The position numbers were made by a program, and so were the translations under genes. A stretch of 64,000 nt of DNA, taken from positions 1 through 64,000 of the forward strand of contig JAFRDO010000006.1 in the NCBI GenBank assembly GCA_017403825.1. The letters run 5' to 3'. The DNA is from Kiritimatiellia bacterium (GTDB lineage: Bacteria > Verrucomicrobiota > Kiritimatiellia > RFP12 > UBA1067). Below the pieces are notes generated by a model that saw nothing but the letters and a program-made list of their open reading frames with translations, searched no databases and had not been told where the DNA came from. Positions 51,367 to 59,239 of this stretch are shown piece by piece; positions within the stretch are counted from its first letter, which is position 1; each line of letters begins with the position of its first letter.

Positions 51367-52785
51367 TCATGATGCCAGCCTCATGCCGGCGGATGTCTTG
51401 ACATGCCCGTCGGTCTTCTCAGCATGGCAAACAAGCTCGGCTTCGATTGCAGGCGCGGAATTACCAAGGAGCCTTGTCAAGCATTCATCCATCGTCTCGC
51501 CGTTGTGCATCTTTGACTTTATGAGGTCGATGACTTCCGCATATAGCGTTATTGATTCCCTCGGCTTTGTCGTGCCGCCAGCGAGGGATGGAATAGCAGC
51601 AACGCATTGAAGCAAGTCCTTCTTCGAAGTACGGTAGTAACGCTCAGTCATTTTCATGGAACTATGCCCGACGATTGCCTGTATAACGGGGAAAGGAATC
51701 CCAGCTTCTGCCGCCATCGTGACGAAACCAGACCGCAGGCTGTGAAAACCGACGACGCAAGACCTCAGCCCACTTCCGCTGCCGCTCTCCTCGTTCGTCT
51801 CAATGCCACATTTTTTGAAAACTTGCTTGATGCGATGCGACAAACTTTTCGCTTCAAATTCCGCGGCACACTGCGGCACGACATACCCGGTCCTCATGTC
51901 CGTCGGAACTGCGGAAAGGAGAGAATAGAGGTCTGGATGAATTGGAATACGCACGGGCAGTGGATGCCTTTTCTTTGTCTTCCACATGACAACGGAGAGT
52001 TCATTTGCGACAAGGTCAATGGCAGACCACTTTAGGTTGGCACAGTCACCGAGGCGCATCCCTGTATAAGCTCCAATATAAAACAGCAACTTCATCTCGC
52101 CGTCAAGGGATGAAAGCACTTTCTTAATTTCCGCCATTGTTAAGTTGCGCCGTGGCTTAGTTGCGAGTTCGCGATTCTCATAATCAAGCCAAGGGTTACA
52201 GGTAAGCTTCGCCTCCTTATATAGTGTACGCCAAAGCCTCCGAAACAACCCAAGGTACCCGTTGAAGGTGGCCCCTTTTGTAGTCCTCTTTAGTTCGGCC
52301 ACGAACTCCTCAGCCATCTTTGGCGTCACTTCGCGCAGTTCTGCGACGCCCCAGCCCCCCAGTTTTTTGTTCACGAACCGGACGAAGCGACACCATCTGT
52401 GCGTGTAGACGCTGCGCGTTGCGTCCGACATGTCGGGTTCCCCCTCAAGGAAGGTCTCCATCGCATCCACCACCTTCAATGCGGGCTTCTTCCTGTCCTC
52501 TTCCTCCACGTTCCGCTTAATGCAGCGGATTTTCGCCTCCAGCCCCTCTAGCTTCTCAATGTCTTTGTTTGCCTGTAGGGGGATGACGAAATCCTTTTGA
52601 AATGCTTTTGCCCTTTCCTTGTCGGACGTACCCGTCGACCAGGTCTTTTTAATCTGTCTATACTTCCAACCGCCCTTGAAATCGGGCACACGGATACTCT
52701 TGACGACTACCCTAAGGTAATAGATGCCGTTTTTCCTCTTCTCAAGAGTTCCGAGTTGGCTTCTTCTTTGCTTTTTTCTTGCCAT
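51367..52785 (-). CDS. Tyrosine recombinase/integrase
   Basis: The 472-residue protein has an N-terminal basic arm-binding region (to about 100), a SAM-like core-binding domain (about 115-205), and a catalytic domain with the R-H-R-H-Y set: Arg in TGMRLGD, His and Arg in FHSLRSGF, His in IVGHSSMKM and Tyr in TERYYRTS. A C-terminal tail of about 80 residues is unusual. GGAAGGGA precedes the ATG. It lies beside the left attachment site, ends at a strong hairpin, and should catalyse integration and excision of the element. Confidence 0.93.
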   Translation of the reverse strand: MARKKQRRSQLGTLEKRKNGIYYLRVVVKSIRVPDFKGGWKYRQIKKTWSTGTSDKERAKAFQKDFVIPLQANKDIEKLEGLEAKIRCIKRNVEEEDRKKPALKVVDAMETFLEGEPDMSDATRSVYTHRWCRFVRFVNKKLGGWGVAELREVTPKMAEEFVAELKRTTKGATFNGYLGLFRRLWRTLYKEAKLTCNPWLDYENRELATKPRRNLTMAEIKKVLSSLDGEMKLLFYIGAYTGMRLGDCANLKWSAIDLVANELSVVMWKTKKRHPLPVRIPIHPDLYSLLSAVPTDMRTGYVVPQCAAEFEAKSLSHRIKQVFKKCGIETNEESGSGSGLRSCVVGFHSLRSGFVTMAAEAGIPFPVIQAIVGHSSMKMTERYYRTSKKDLLQCVAAIPSLAGGTTKPRESITLYAEVIDLIKSKMHNGETMDECLTRLLGNSAPAIEAELVCHAEKTDGHVKTSAGMRLAS

Positions 52786-52810
52786 TCTGAGGTCCCTTCC
52801 AGTTGTTTGT

Positions 52811-52927
52811 TCAACTTAGTCGGGACCTCCTGTTCTCTGAAACGGGCGAAAGGGGGAACGCACGGACGGTCTTGGCCTGCACTCCCCTCCCTTTCGGCTC
52901 CTTAATGTCTAATATCGCACGTTTCAT
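52811..52927 (-). CDS. Possible 38-aa leader or small protein upstream of the integrase
   Basis: A short frame starting MKRAILDIKEPKG and rich in Arg and Lys ends 25 nt before the integrase start. Its ATG lies 6 nt after TGATAGAAT (-10 at 52934-52939), so it would be translated from the 5' end of a leaderless mRNA. It may be an excisionase-like peptide, a leader controlling integrase expression, or chance. Confidence 0.4.
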   Translation of the reverse strand: MKRAILDIKEPKGRGVQAKTVRAFPLSPVSENRRSRLS

Positions 52928-52933
52928 GCCGAT

Positions 52934-52939
52934 ATTCTA
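52934..52939 (-). promoter_or_regulatory. Extended -10 promoter of the integrase transcript
   Basis: Minus-strand TGATAGAAT lies 6 nt before the ATG of the 38-codon frame and about 150 nt before the integrase. The surrounding sequence is A+T-rich. Confidence 0.5.
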
Positions 52940-53225
52940 TCATTTATTTCGAAAGAAGTCAAGGGGGAATCTTTAGAAATTTATTCCGTTAGAGATTTCT
53001 TCCCTTTTTGACTAATTCCTCTGACACTTTATGTAGATATACTGTATGCCGACCCCTATATCAACCACTGGCGCATACCCCTATCTGGTTTCATGTATGC
53101 CAGTCCTTGGAACGATGGGCCAACAAAGCCAAGCACCTGTGGGCGCGAGAAGCGCGATATTGAAATAGGGGCTTGGCGGTTCTTTGGCCGTAGCGAGAAA
53201 GCCATTATCATGGTTTTGTGGCTCC
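52940..53225. other. Non-coding stretch of the element with a large inverted repeat (53118-53189)
   Basis: Left of 53117 the sequence is A+T-rich with no convincing frame. GCCAAGC (53128-53134) pairs with GCTTGGC (53171-53177), with outer GGCC arms, and a GCGCG-AGAA-GCGCG-type hairpin lies inside the loop. It lies directly downstream of the putative replication gene. It could be a terminator, a replication origin hairpin or an RNA element. Confidence 0.45.
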
Positions 53226-54656
53226 TCATGCGGCATCACCGTAGGCCTGTAGCGTGGCGACAGATAACCACTTCCTATAATCATTCAAGTAGTTCATTGC
53301 GCAGACGCGCATCAGCCGTTCGAGATTTCCAATGCCCATGTCCCCTTGCCGAAAATAGAACCCGTCATATATCTGGACTACTTTTATTCCCATCCTTCTC
53401 AACTCATACACGAAGTCAATATAAAGTAGCGACTCATGTAGGAAAATCTCATTGTATAGCGATTTGCCCGCGAACGCTTCCATTTTCTTCGCCTCTTCTG
53501 CAATAGCGGCCTTTATTTTAGGTTTCCCGTACCGCAAGTTCGTCCGAGCGATGTCCGAAAGGCTATGCGCGTAAATCCTGTTCACCTCGTCAAAATAAAG
53601 TGACATTGCCAATAATTTATAGGCTTTTCTTGCCTCCTTGCTTTTGAAGGGCTGCCCGAACATCACTTGATATGGGTCGATGCCCTTGTCCCCGCACCAT
53701 TCGCCGTAGTTCAAAAGGTGCGCCACTTGAAAGATGGAGCCGTGAACGTCATATTGAAAATAGGGGTGGCCCCCGAAGTATTTCAAGAGATATTCTGCCC
53801 GGTAGATTCCCTTATAGTTGGAGTTGTCATCCTTCTTGGTCTTTGATGAGACGATTTTGCTTGTGGCGCGTAGCGCGATGCGGCGCAAACAGTTTTTTCC
53901 ATACTTGGGGTTCGGGTAGAATTTGATTCGCTGCTCTGGGGGCAGGGTTTTATTCATTTCCTCTATCTTCTGTAATCTTGAAGTCATGAGGGCGGAATAT
54001 TTCTTCCTGATAATATCCTTCACGACCTCAACATTGCAGTTCTTTAGGTTTAAGTCGCTGTTTCGCAATGATATGCGCCCGTATTCCTCCTCGGAAAGTC
54101 CGTTTTCGTCCTTGAATCTGTCCAGTAATGGATTATCTATGCATGGTTCTTTCTTTATGTCCGTCCCTTCCTCTTTGCAAGTCTGAATGACGAGATGCTC
54201 GACTTCCTTGTTGTAGGCATACGCCTTGCATTCGTTCTTATTAGGGTTAAGGCAACCGAAGCGATAAGAACCCTTAACTTCAACCAGAAGGCCGATGTTC
54301 CTGCAGTTCTCAATCAGCCTGTTGGCATACTTTGGATGAGGTTTGTCACATAGGTCAAGGATATATGAACTGGTGCAGGAGATGTTCAATATGGAAACGG
54401 GATGCGGGTGGCCTTTCTTGTCCTTCTTGAGATAGTTCGATGTTATAGGTTGATATTTAAGTGCGAACATACCTATTTTCTGCAAGTTCTTTCTCCATTT
54501 CCTTCCGAGCCTTGCTTTAAGCTCCTCCTTGTCCCTTGCGAAGTCCTTGAAGTCCTCTGGCTTAAAGTCGCAGTCAAAAGGTGTTCTCTCGTCATTCCCT
54601 CTGTTTTCCATGCGCTCAAGCGCAAACTGAATTATTATTTTGCTGTTGTTGTCCAT
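53226..54656 (-). CDS. Putative replication protein with DNA-polymerase-like motifs
   Basis: The 476-residue protein starts MDNNSKIIIQF at 54656, 7 nt after TATAAT. The N-terminal half is basic and could bind DNA. YFQYDVHGSIFQVAHLL (around residue 320) resembles family A polymerase motif A (the DYSQIELR type). About 125 residues later, VVQIYDGFYF resembles motif C. No helicase motif is present. In an element without other replication genes this is the likeliest replicase or primase-polymerase. The assignment rests on short motifs only. Confidence 0.5.
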   Translation of the reverse strand: MDNNSKIIIQFALERMENRGNDERTPFDCDFKPEDFKDFARDKEELKARLGRKWRKNLQKIGMFALKYQPITSNYLKKDKKGHPHPVSILNISCTSSYILDLCDKPHPKYANRLIENCRNIGLLVEVKGSYRFGCLNPNKNECKAYAYNKEVEHLVIQTCKEEGTDIKKEPCIDNPLLDRFKDENGLSEEEYGRISLRNSDLNLKNCNVEVVKDIIRKKYSALMTSRLQKIEEMNKTLPPEQRIKFYPNPKYGKNCLRRIALRATSKIVSSKTKKDDNSNYKGIYRAEYLLKYFGGHPYFQYDVHGSIFQVAHLLNYGEWCGDKGIDPYQVMFGQPFKSKEARKAYKLLAMSLYFDEVNRIYAHSLSDIARTNLRYGKPKIKAAIAEEAKKMEAFAGKSLYNEIFLHESLLYIDFVYELRRMGIKVVQIYDGFYFRQGDMGIGNLERLMRVCAMNYLNDYRKWLSVATLQAYGDAA

Positions 54657-54663
54657 ACCGCAT

Positions 54664-54692
54664 ATTATAACAGGAACCAGCCAAACTTTCAA
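54664..54692 (-). promoter_or_regulatory. Near-consensus promoter of the putative replication gene
   Basis: TTGAAA (54687-54692) and TATAAT (54664-54669) are 17 nt apart on the minus strand, with the extended TGT. Only 7 nt separate the -10 from the ATG, so the mRNA should be leaderless. Confidence 0.7.
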
Positions 54693-54890
54693 CTCATGCG
54701 AAGGGAAGCGCAAGGAAGCGTCTGGAACTCCTCTGGCGGCGGTCACTCAAGGGGGCAGGGATGACCGAAGAAGCGCACCAGCCGCCCCTACGGCGGCTCT
54801 GGCGGCGTTCTTTGGCCTATAGGTAGAGATAGCGGGCGGGAAACCGCGCCAGCCGCCCCTAGGACAGCATAGGGATGGGGACGGCGACTA
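54693..54890. other. Non-coding stretch of the element
   Basis: No gene is supported. The segment CCAGCCGCCCCTA occurs twice (near 54778 and 54850) as direct repeats in a G+C-rich patch, unlike the A+T-rich surroundings. Confidence 0.4.
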
Positions 54891-55148
54891 TTAACCCGCC
54901 GCCTTTACCTCGTCCATAAGTATCTCCTTGCGGACGGGGTTGAAATGAACCGTGTAGCCGTCGGGTTTCACCACGTCGAGAGACTTTCCTCTCTCGCAAA
55001 GGAGCCACTCGCACTCGTAGAAACCATCCGAATCCGCCTGTTTGTCTTCGCTGACGACAAGCGGGTGCTTCTCATCCTCCAAGGCCACATAGTAGGTCTT
55101 GCCGCCGTGTTCAACGGTCCGAAACCCCTCAAAGTCGGTGATGCTCAT
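54891..55148 (-). CDS. Small hypothetical protein (85 aa) of the element
   Basis: The product begins MSITDFEGFRTVEHGGKTYY and looks like a compact beta-rich cytoplasmic protein with an acidic middle (VVSEDKQADSDGFYECEW). The start at 55148 was chosen because the longer frame adds an arginine-rich stretch with no family character. It lies 47 nt after the membrane-protein gene ending at 55196. Function unknown. Confidence 0.55.
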   Translation of the reverse strand: MSITDFEGFRTVEHGGKTYYVALEDEKHPLVVSEDKQADSDGFYECEWLLCERGKSLDVVKPDGYTVHFNPVRKEILMDEVKAAG

Positions 55149-55195
55149 TGTTCGGCGCCCTCTTTGCCTAATACTGTATCCTATATCCATCCATC

Positions 55196-55744
55196 CTATA
55201 CACGGTTAACCACCACGATAAATATTACCGTTGCAAGCGCAATTAAACCGCCTAATACTACTCCGGCCCACGCTCTTGACAGTCCAATTTTCTCAGGATG
55301 CGCGTGAATATCGCGTATGGCCATGATGCCCACTATTAACGCTGCGGGTGCAAAGATAAGATTGAGAAATGGGCAGAAAGAAAAGATACCCAACCAGAAA
55401 GCTCCATCCGCCAACTTACTGCTTACTTGCTCTTTTGCTTTCTTCTTCGCGACACCCGTGGCTTGGTCCAATGCAGCTTGGTCCCTCTTGCCGAAGAGAT
55501 GAAATATATAAATCGTCAGAACGGCTAGGGCGGCGCACCAGAGTTCTACTTTCTTGGATTTAGAACCATCGTTGCCTTTAGTTGCTTTCTTTGCTGCATA
55601 GGCACCTCCCTTTGCGGCTTCGGGCGCACATTTCTTTGCTGCCGAGGCAACCCCCTTGAGGATTTGGCTGGGCCCCGCTTCTGCAGGGACCGCAAATAAG
55701 GCAATGGATGCTAAGAGAATCAGCCAAGCGACTTTTGCTTTCAT
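55196..55744 (-). CDS. Exported membrane protein (182 aa) of the element
   Basis: The start MKAKVAWLILL at 55744 gives a clean signal peptide (ending PAEAGPS) and follows the stop of the upstream gene by 1 nt; the longer frame lies inside that gene. A Lys/Ala-rich segment is followed by a helix near 72-88 and two C-terminal helices with GIMAIRDIHAHPEKIGLSRA between them, as in DUF4190-type membrane proteins. It may alter the host envelope or act in exclusion. Confidence 0.6.
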   Translation of the reverse strand: MKAKVAWLILLASIALFAVPAEAGPSQILKGVASAAKKCAPEAAKGGAYAAKKATKGNDGSKSKKVELWCAALAVLTIYIFHLFGKRDQAALDQATGVAKKKAKEQVSSKLADGAFWLGIFSFCPFLNLIFAPAALIVGIMAIRDIHAHPEKIGLSRAWAGVVLGGLIALATVIFIVVVNRV

Positions 55745-55745
55745 A

Positions 55746-56750
55746 TCAGATGCTCTTCCTCTTTTCATACCGTGAAGTATATCTGTCAGTACCGGTCTTA
55801 TATCGAATGACAAGCACATATTCATAGCCAGGAACGGACAGGATGAAAACAACGTCCTCCATCTCATGGCTTCCAATCCACTTGAGATTATCGATTGTCT
55901 CTTTCCCTCCCGGCGGGATGACAATTTCGCGTGTTACGTCATGTCCAACTGCCTTGGCTCGGACAAGAATGCTTTTTCCCGTGTCCATATTTGCTACTTC
56001 AAAGCTAATACGCCTGTTGAGGTTTTCGTCGCGTCTGTAGCTCGGGATTGCTATGATGGGCGGGTGTATCTTTGCGTTGTATTCCGTTTCGCCTTCTTCC
56101 GCATCATCGTCGTCGTCGCTACCGAAGAGCATCCGAAGCTTCTCTTCTAGCTCGGAATCGTTGCCGTCGTCCTGTTGCGCGGACGATTCGCTCGCACCGT
56201 CGCTGCCCTGCTGCGCGGATGCCCCCTCTAACAGTCCCTCTAACAGTCCGCTCCCAGCCGCCCACAGCGCAACAAAAAATATCCAATATAGAATGCATTG
56301 CCAAAGGTCAGTGGATGCTCTTGCACTATTTGCATTGTCGTTATCGCGTGACACAAAAGCAGACGCCACTTCATTGCTAAGTGCAAGGATACCGCACACT
56401 ATCGCTACAGAGATTTCTAAATAGTTCAAGTAATTTAATCCTATGTCGGAATCTCCCATCTTTGCAACAACAATTACAAAAAAGAGGAAACCAGTTCTGA
56501 TGACATAGGTTAACCGTGCCCAGTTTCTCCGGCAGGTTATAGCAACCGCAAGGAGTAAATCCAAGAAGCTTGGCATAACCTCCATGATGTCAAATTGCTT
56601 TGTCGCGTTAAGTATTGTGTCGGCAATATCAAATGCAACGCCCATCCAGAGAAGCGATAGAAATATTGTCATCGTCGTTGACGATGGCTGTGCGCAGTCC
56701 TTGTCATTGCCTTTCGTACTTCTAGCGCCAGATGTGGTTTTCTTTCTCAT
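55746..56750 (-). CDS. Membrane protein (334 aa) of the element
   Basis: The N-terminal half has about four transmembrane helices (around 27-45, 60-75, 85-100 and 150-168). A low-complexity acidic, Ser/Gln-rich linker (about 175-215, including a run of Asp) leads to a soluble C-terminal domain of about 110 residues. GGAG precedes the ATG at 8 nt. It is coupled to the following exported protein. No family recognised; a pair of envelope proteins on a small element suggests superinfection exclusion or surface modification. Confidence 0.6.
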   Translation of the reverse strand: MRKKTTSGARSTKGNDKDCAQPSSTTMTIFLSLLWMGVAFDIADTILNATKQFDIMEVMPSFLDLLLAVAITCRRNWARLTYVIRTGFLFFVIVVAKMGDSDIGLNYLNYLEISVAIVCGILALSNEVASAFVSRDNDNANSARASTDLWQCILYWIFFVALWAAGSGLLEGLLEGASAQQGSDGASESSAQQDDGNDSELEEKLRMLFGSDDDDDAEEGETEYNAKIHPPIIAIPSYRRDENLNRRISFEVANMDTGKSILVRAKAVGHDVTREIVIPPGGKETIDNLKWIGSHEMEDVVFILSVPGYEYVLVIRYKTGTDRYTSRYEKRKSI

Positions 56751-57156
56751 TGGTTTTACTCCGTCTCCCTCTTGGTTAGACTTTGTTGCACGGGCTGGGA
56801 AGCAAGAGGGCTCGGTTTCCCGCCCGTTTTTGCTTCGCCGCTTGGCGGTCTGACAGGATGAAAAAGCCTCTCTTCATACCCTTGTAGGAGGCTTGTGAGA
56901 ATGCCTTTAACGGAGATACGAAGAGAGGCAAGCGCGTTTGCGCTACCTCTGCAACAGCATCGTCCGTTGTCAATCTTCTCACAATTTCCTACAAACGACC
57001 ACCTTGCAGCAGATGCAAAGTGTTTCAGACGGCGAGGGGTGGAAAGAGGCATCGGCCCTCATGCGTGGCTTGATACACCCTGTCAGTTCCCCGCCTATAT
57101 CACTTTCACTTTGGACTTGACGTTGTGCACGTCGCACCCTCCGCGAAAGCGTCCAC
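56751..57156 (-). ncRNA. Candidate leader or small RNA upstream of the membrane-protein pair
   Basis: An extended -10 (57157-57162, TGCTATAAT on the minus strand) starts a stretch of about 400 nt without a supported gene. Its beginning can fold (GACGT/ACGTC arms within outer GGAC/GTCC). An intrinsic terminator-like structure follows: 56866-56880 pairs with 56915-56929, and TTTTT follows on the minus strand. The terminator lies between promoter and gene, so it could attenuate the operon or define a small RNA of about 290 nt. Confidence 0.45.
56861..56929 (-). terminator. Attenuator-like terminator
   Basis: The arms 56866-56880 and 56915-56929 share GAAGAGAGGC and its complement, with a 34-nt loop. 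TTTTT follows on the minus strand. It lies about 110 nt before the membrane-protein gene at 56750. Confidence 0.5.
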
Positions 57157-57162
57157 ATTATA
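57157..57162 (-). promoter_or_regulatory. Extended -10 promoter of the candidate leader RNA
   Basis: Minus-strand AAATGCTATAATG contains TGC before TATAAT. The nearest supported downstream start codon is about 400 nt away. Confidence 0.55.
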
Positions 57163-57249
57163 GCATTTATGGGCGGTGAAAGATAGGGGGCAAAAAAGAA
57201 CCTTCCCCGAATGGGGAAGGTGTCAAGTCGCAATTCTCGCCGCCAAAAC

Positions 57250-57684
57250 CTATATTGCTTTCCCGTCCGTGTCGTAATCCTGCCTGCTATAGTACGACCA
57301 CAGATAGTCCTTGGCGCGGCGGACTTGTCTTCGCCGATACCTCCACCCTAGGTCTCGTCGCTTCATTCCTCGTATTTCCATCTCGTCTTCGACATGACTG
57401 CTTATCTCGGCCAGTTCAACCTTTGTCGCCGTGCGGATGGCGTGGACAATCGCGCACATCTTCTTGCTGTCATCCCTCTCCATCCAATAATCTAAGAGAA
57501 GGTTTTTCAAGACACGCTCAGCTTCCGCCTTATTGCCTTTGTGCGTGTTATGGGTGATGAAGCGGTCGCCGTCTGTCCAATACACAGTGTACTCGCCATT
57601 GTCAGGGTTGAGCCAAAGCCCATTGTCCTCGACCCTCCGAAGTTCATCTAAGTCGTCGTTTGATATGTATGTTGAGTCAGTCAT
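57250..57684 (-). CDS. Hypothetical protein (144 aa) of the element
   Basis: The product begins MTDSTYISNDDLDELRRVED. It has a strand-rich first third with NGEYTVYWTDGDRFITH and a helical, strongly basic C-terminus (GMKRRDLGWRYRRRQVRRAK). It may bind nucleic acid. The start at 57684 was preferred to an ATG five codons upstream, which lies in the promoter-like TGCTAAATATA. It is first from the right-hand element end, a position often held by regulators. Confidence 0.55.
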   Translation of the reverse strand: MTDSTYISNDDLDELRRVEDNGLWLNPDNGEYTVYWTDGDRFITHNTHKGNKAEAERVLKNLLLDYWMERDDSKKMCAIVHAIRTATKVELAEISSHVEDEMEIRGMKRRDLGWRYRRRQVRRAKDYLWSYYSRQDYDTDGKAI

Positions 57685-57751
57685 GCCTATATTTAGCACG
57701 GCAGAGACAAAAGGCGTTGCGTCAGCCTTTCATACAGCGATGATGGGAAAT

Positions 57752-57832
57752 CAACCACTCTTCAACCACACTCCATGCATAATGGACGTTGAAGATTCCA
57801 TGTCTGGAAGGGTGTGGTTTAAGTGTGGTGGA
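57752..57832. repeat. Arm-type recombinase sites, right end
   Basis: A direct copy of the left arm site lies at 57810-57832 (21 of 23 matches). A more diverged inverted copy lies at 57752-57774. Together with the left copy they form three sites around the two ends of the element, as in lambda-type recombination. Confidence 0.55.
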
Positions 57833-57907
57833 ACTGTCGGGCGAATCGCACAGAAGCGAATGTTCCGATTCTGTCCGGAAAATCGTTTTTCCGCAAAAGT
57901 AATAATC

Positions 57908-57940
57908 GGCAGGTACCTGCCGCAGGGTTTGACAGGTACC
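57908..57940. promoter_or_regulatory. Palindrome GGCAGGTACCTGCC plus a half-site near the right attachment site
   Basis: A perfect 14-bp palindrome (57908-57921) is followed by GACAGGTACC (57931-57940), which repeats the central part. The pair lies between the arm sites and the 26-bp attachment repeat, a typical position for an excisionase or accessory-protein site. Confidence 0.5.
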
Positions 57941-57979
57941 GTGCGCCAAAATTTTCTCAAACGCAAGCAAACGACAAAC

Positions 57980-58005
57980 AGAATTATTTCCCGACGATTA
58001 GCACC
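57980..58005. repeat. Right attachment site (26-bp direct repeat), overlapping the glf stop codon
   Basis: It is an exact copy of 51192-51217. The last five glf nucleotides and its TAA lie inside it, so insertion preserves the full glf coding sequence. Confidence 0.85.
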
Positions 58006-59062
58006 CCTGGGCCGTGGCTGCGAGCGCGGCGGCCATGGCCTGGTCCATGTCGTAGTAGCGGTAGTCGCCGAGCCGCCCGCCGACAACGAGGTTGGGCAGC
58101 TTCGCCGCCTCGGCGCGGTACTTCGCCACGAGCGCGACGGACGATTCGTCGTTGATCGGGTAATACGGCTCGTCTCCGGACTTCCACGGCTGCGGATATT
58201 CGCGGCAGATTATCGTCCGCCCGCAGGCCATGACGTCCTTGAGTTCCGGGTGGTAGTGCTTGAACTCGTGAATGCGGGTGTAGGGAATCTCCGCCTCAGT
58301 GTAGTTCATGACACTAGTCCCCTGGAAGTCCGCAACATCCAGCCGCTCCGTCTCGAAGCGCAGGCTGCGCCACGGCAGCGCACCGTAGCGGAAGCCGAAG
58401 AGCGCGTCTATCGGCCCCGAGTAGTAGACGCGCGTGCGGCCGTCCCAGTCGTCAAGGCTGAAGGCCCGTCCGCATTCCACGGATACGTTAGGGTGGTCGA
58501 GCAGGCGTTCGAAGAGCGAGTTGTATCCGCTCGCCGGAATGCCCTGCCAGTAGTCGTTGTAGTAGTTCGTGTCGTAATTGTCGCGAACGGGGACGCGCTT
58601 GATGATGCTCGGGTCTATCTCCTCCGGGGGGCGTCCCCACTGCTTGCTCGTGTAGCCCCTGAAGAACGCGTCGAAGACGGCGGTGGAATGCGCCTCGTCG
58701 GCCATGAAATCCTTGAGCTCGCCAGGGCTAAGCTCCACGCCGAAGAACTTGTTCACGAGCGTGAGCCCGAGCGGAAGGTGGTAGACCTTGCCGCGATACT
58801 TCACCAACACCTTGTGCTGATAGCCGTTGAAGTCCACGAACCGCCTCACGTAGTCCCAGACGGCGGGGTCGTGCGTATGGAAAATGTGCGAGCCGTAGAC
58901 GTGCACCTCGATGCCCGTCTCGGCGTCTGTCTCGCAGCGCGCGTTCCCGCCTATCGCAGCCCTGGCCTCGATGACGCGCACGCGCCGCCCCGCCTCGGCG
59001 AGCCGCCTGGCGACCGTGCAGCCCCATATTCCAGCACCTGCCACTATCACTTCGTCGGTCAT
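57998..59062 (-). CDS. glf: UDP-galactopyranose mutase
   Basis: Glf interconverts UDP-galactopyranose and UDP-galactofuranose for cell-surface glycans. The 354-residue flavoprotein has the FAD-binding opening VAGAGIWGCTVARRLAEAGR and the family block YTSKQWGRPPEEIDPSIIKRVP, plus FKHYHPELKD. Full length is normal. The 3' end carries the element's attachment site without change to the coding frame. It pairs functionally with the O-antigen ligase elsewhere in the window. Confidence 0.92.
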   Translation of the reverse strand: MTDEVIVAGAGIWGCTVARRLAEAGRRVRVIEARAAIGGNARCETDAETGIEVHVYGSHIFHTHDPAVWDYVRRFVDFNGYQHKVLVKYRGKVYHLPLGLTLVNKFFGVELSPGELKDFMADEAHSTAVFDAFFRGYTSKQWGRPPEEIDPSIIKRVPVRDNYDTNYYNDYWQGIPASGYNSLFERLLDHPNVSVECGRAFSLDDWDGRTRVYYSGPIDALFGFRYGALPWRSLRFETERLDVADFQGTSVMNYTEAEIPYTRIHEFKHYHPELKDVMACGRTIICREYPQPWKSGDEPYYPINDESSVALVAKYRAEAAKLPNLVVGGRLGDYRYYDMDQAMAAALAATAQGC

Positions 59063-59071
59063 CAGTCTTTT

Positions 59072-59239
59072 TTACTTTCCCTTCCCCTGGACTTCTCGGA
59101 GTTGGCGACGAGCCTCAGGACGCGAGGAAGTCCGCCGCGATTCGCCGGAAAGACCGTGCGCCGCAAGCGCAGCACGTTTCGCGGCACGCCCAGCCTGCCA
59201 CTCGTCCCACGACAGCCGTATCACGCGCCTCTCATCCAT
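59072..59239 (-). CDS. Small basic protein (55 aa) between a nucleotidyltransferase-like gene and glf
   Basis: The start MDERRVIRLSWDEWQ is preceded by GCGGAGG 7 nt away, inside the end of the upstream gene (8-nt overlap). The product is rich in Arg and Ala, without membrane segments. The tight overlap suggests it works with the nucleotidyltransferase-like protein, possibly as a toxin-antitoxin-like pair. No family recognised. Confidence 0.55.
   Translation of the reverse strand: MDERRVIRLSWDEWQAGRAAKRAALAAHGLSGESRRTSSRPEARRQLREVQGKGK

Larger units (their letters stand above)
51192..58005. mobile_element. Integrated element of about 6.8 kb inserted at the 3' end of glf
   Basis: The segment is bounded by exact 26-bp direct repeats and is visibly richer in A+T than its surroundings. 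It carries a tyrosine recombinase, a polymerase-like putative replication protein, three small or unknown proteins, two membrane proteins and RNA-like signals. Removing it would restore glf followed directly by the comEC promoter. No capsid, terminase or conjugation gene is seen, so it is best seen as a small integrative plasmid-like or satellite element. Confidence 0.85.

Noticed and set aside
56756..57052. Short minus-strand frames in the leader region of the element
   Set aside because: They have no supported ribosome binding site, overlap each other in different frames and cover the terminator-like stem.
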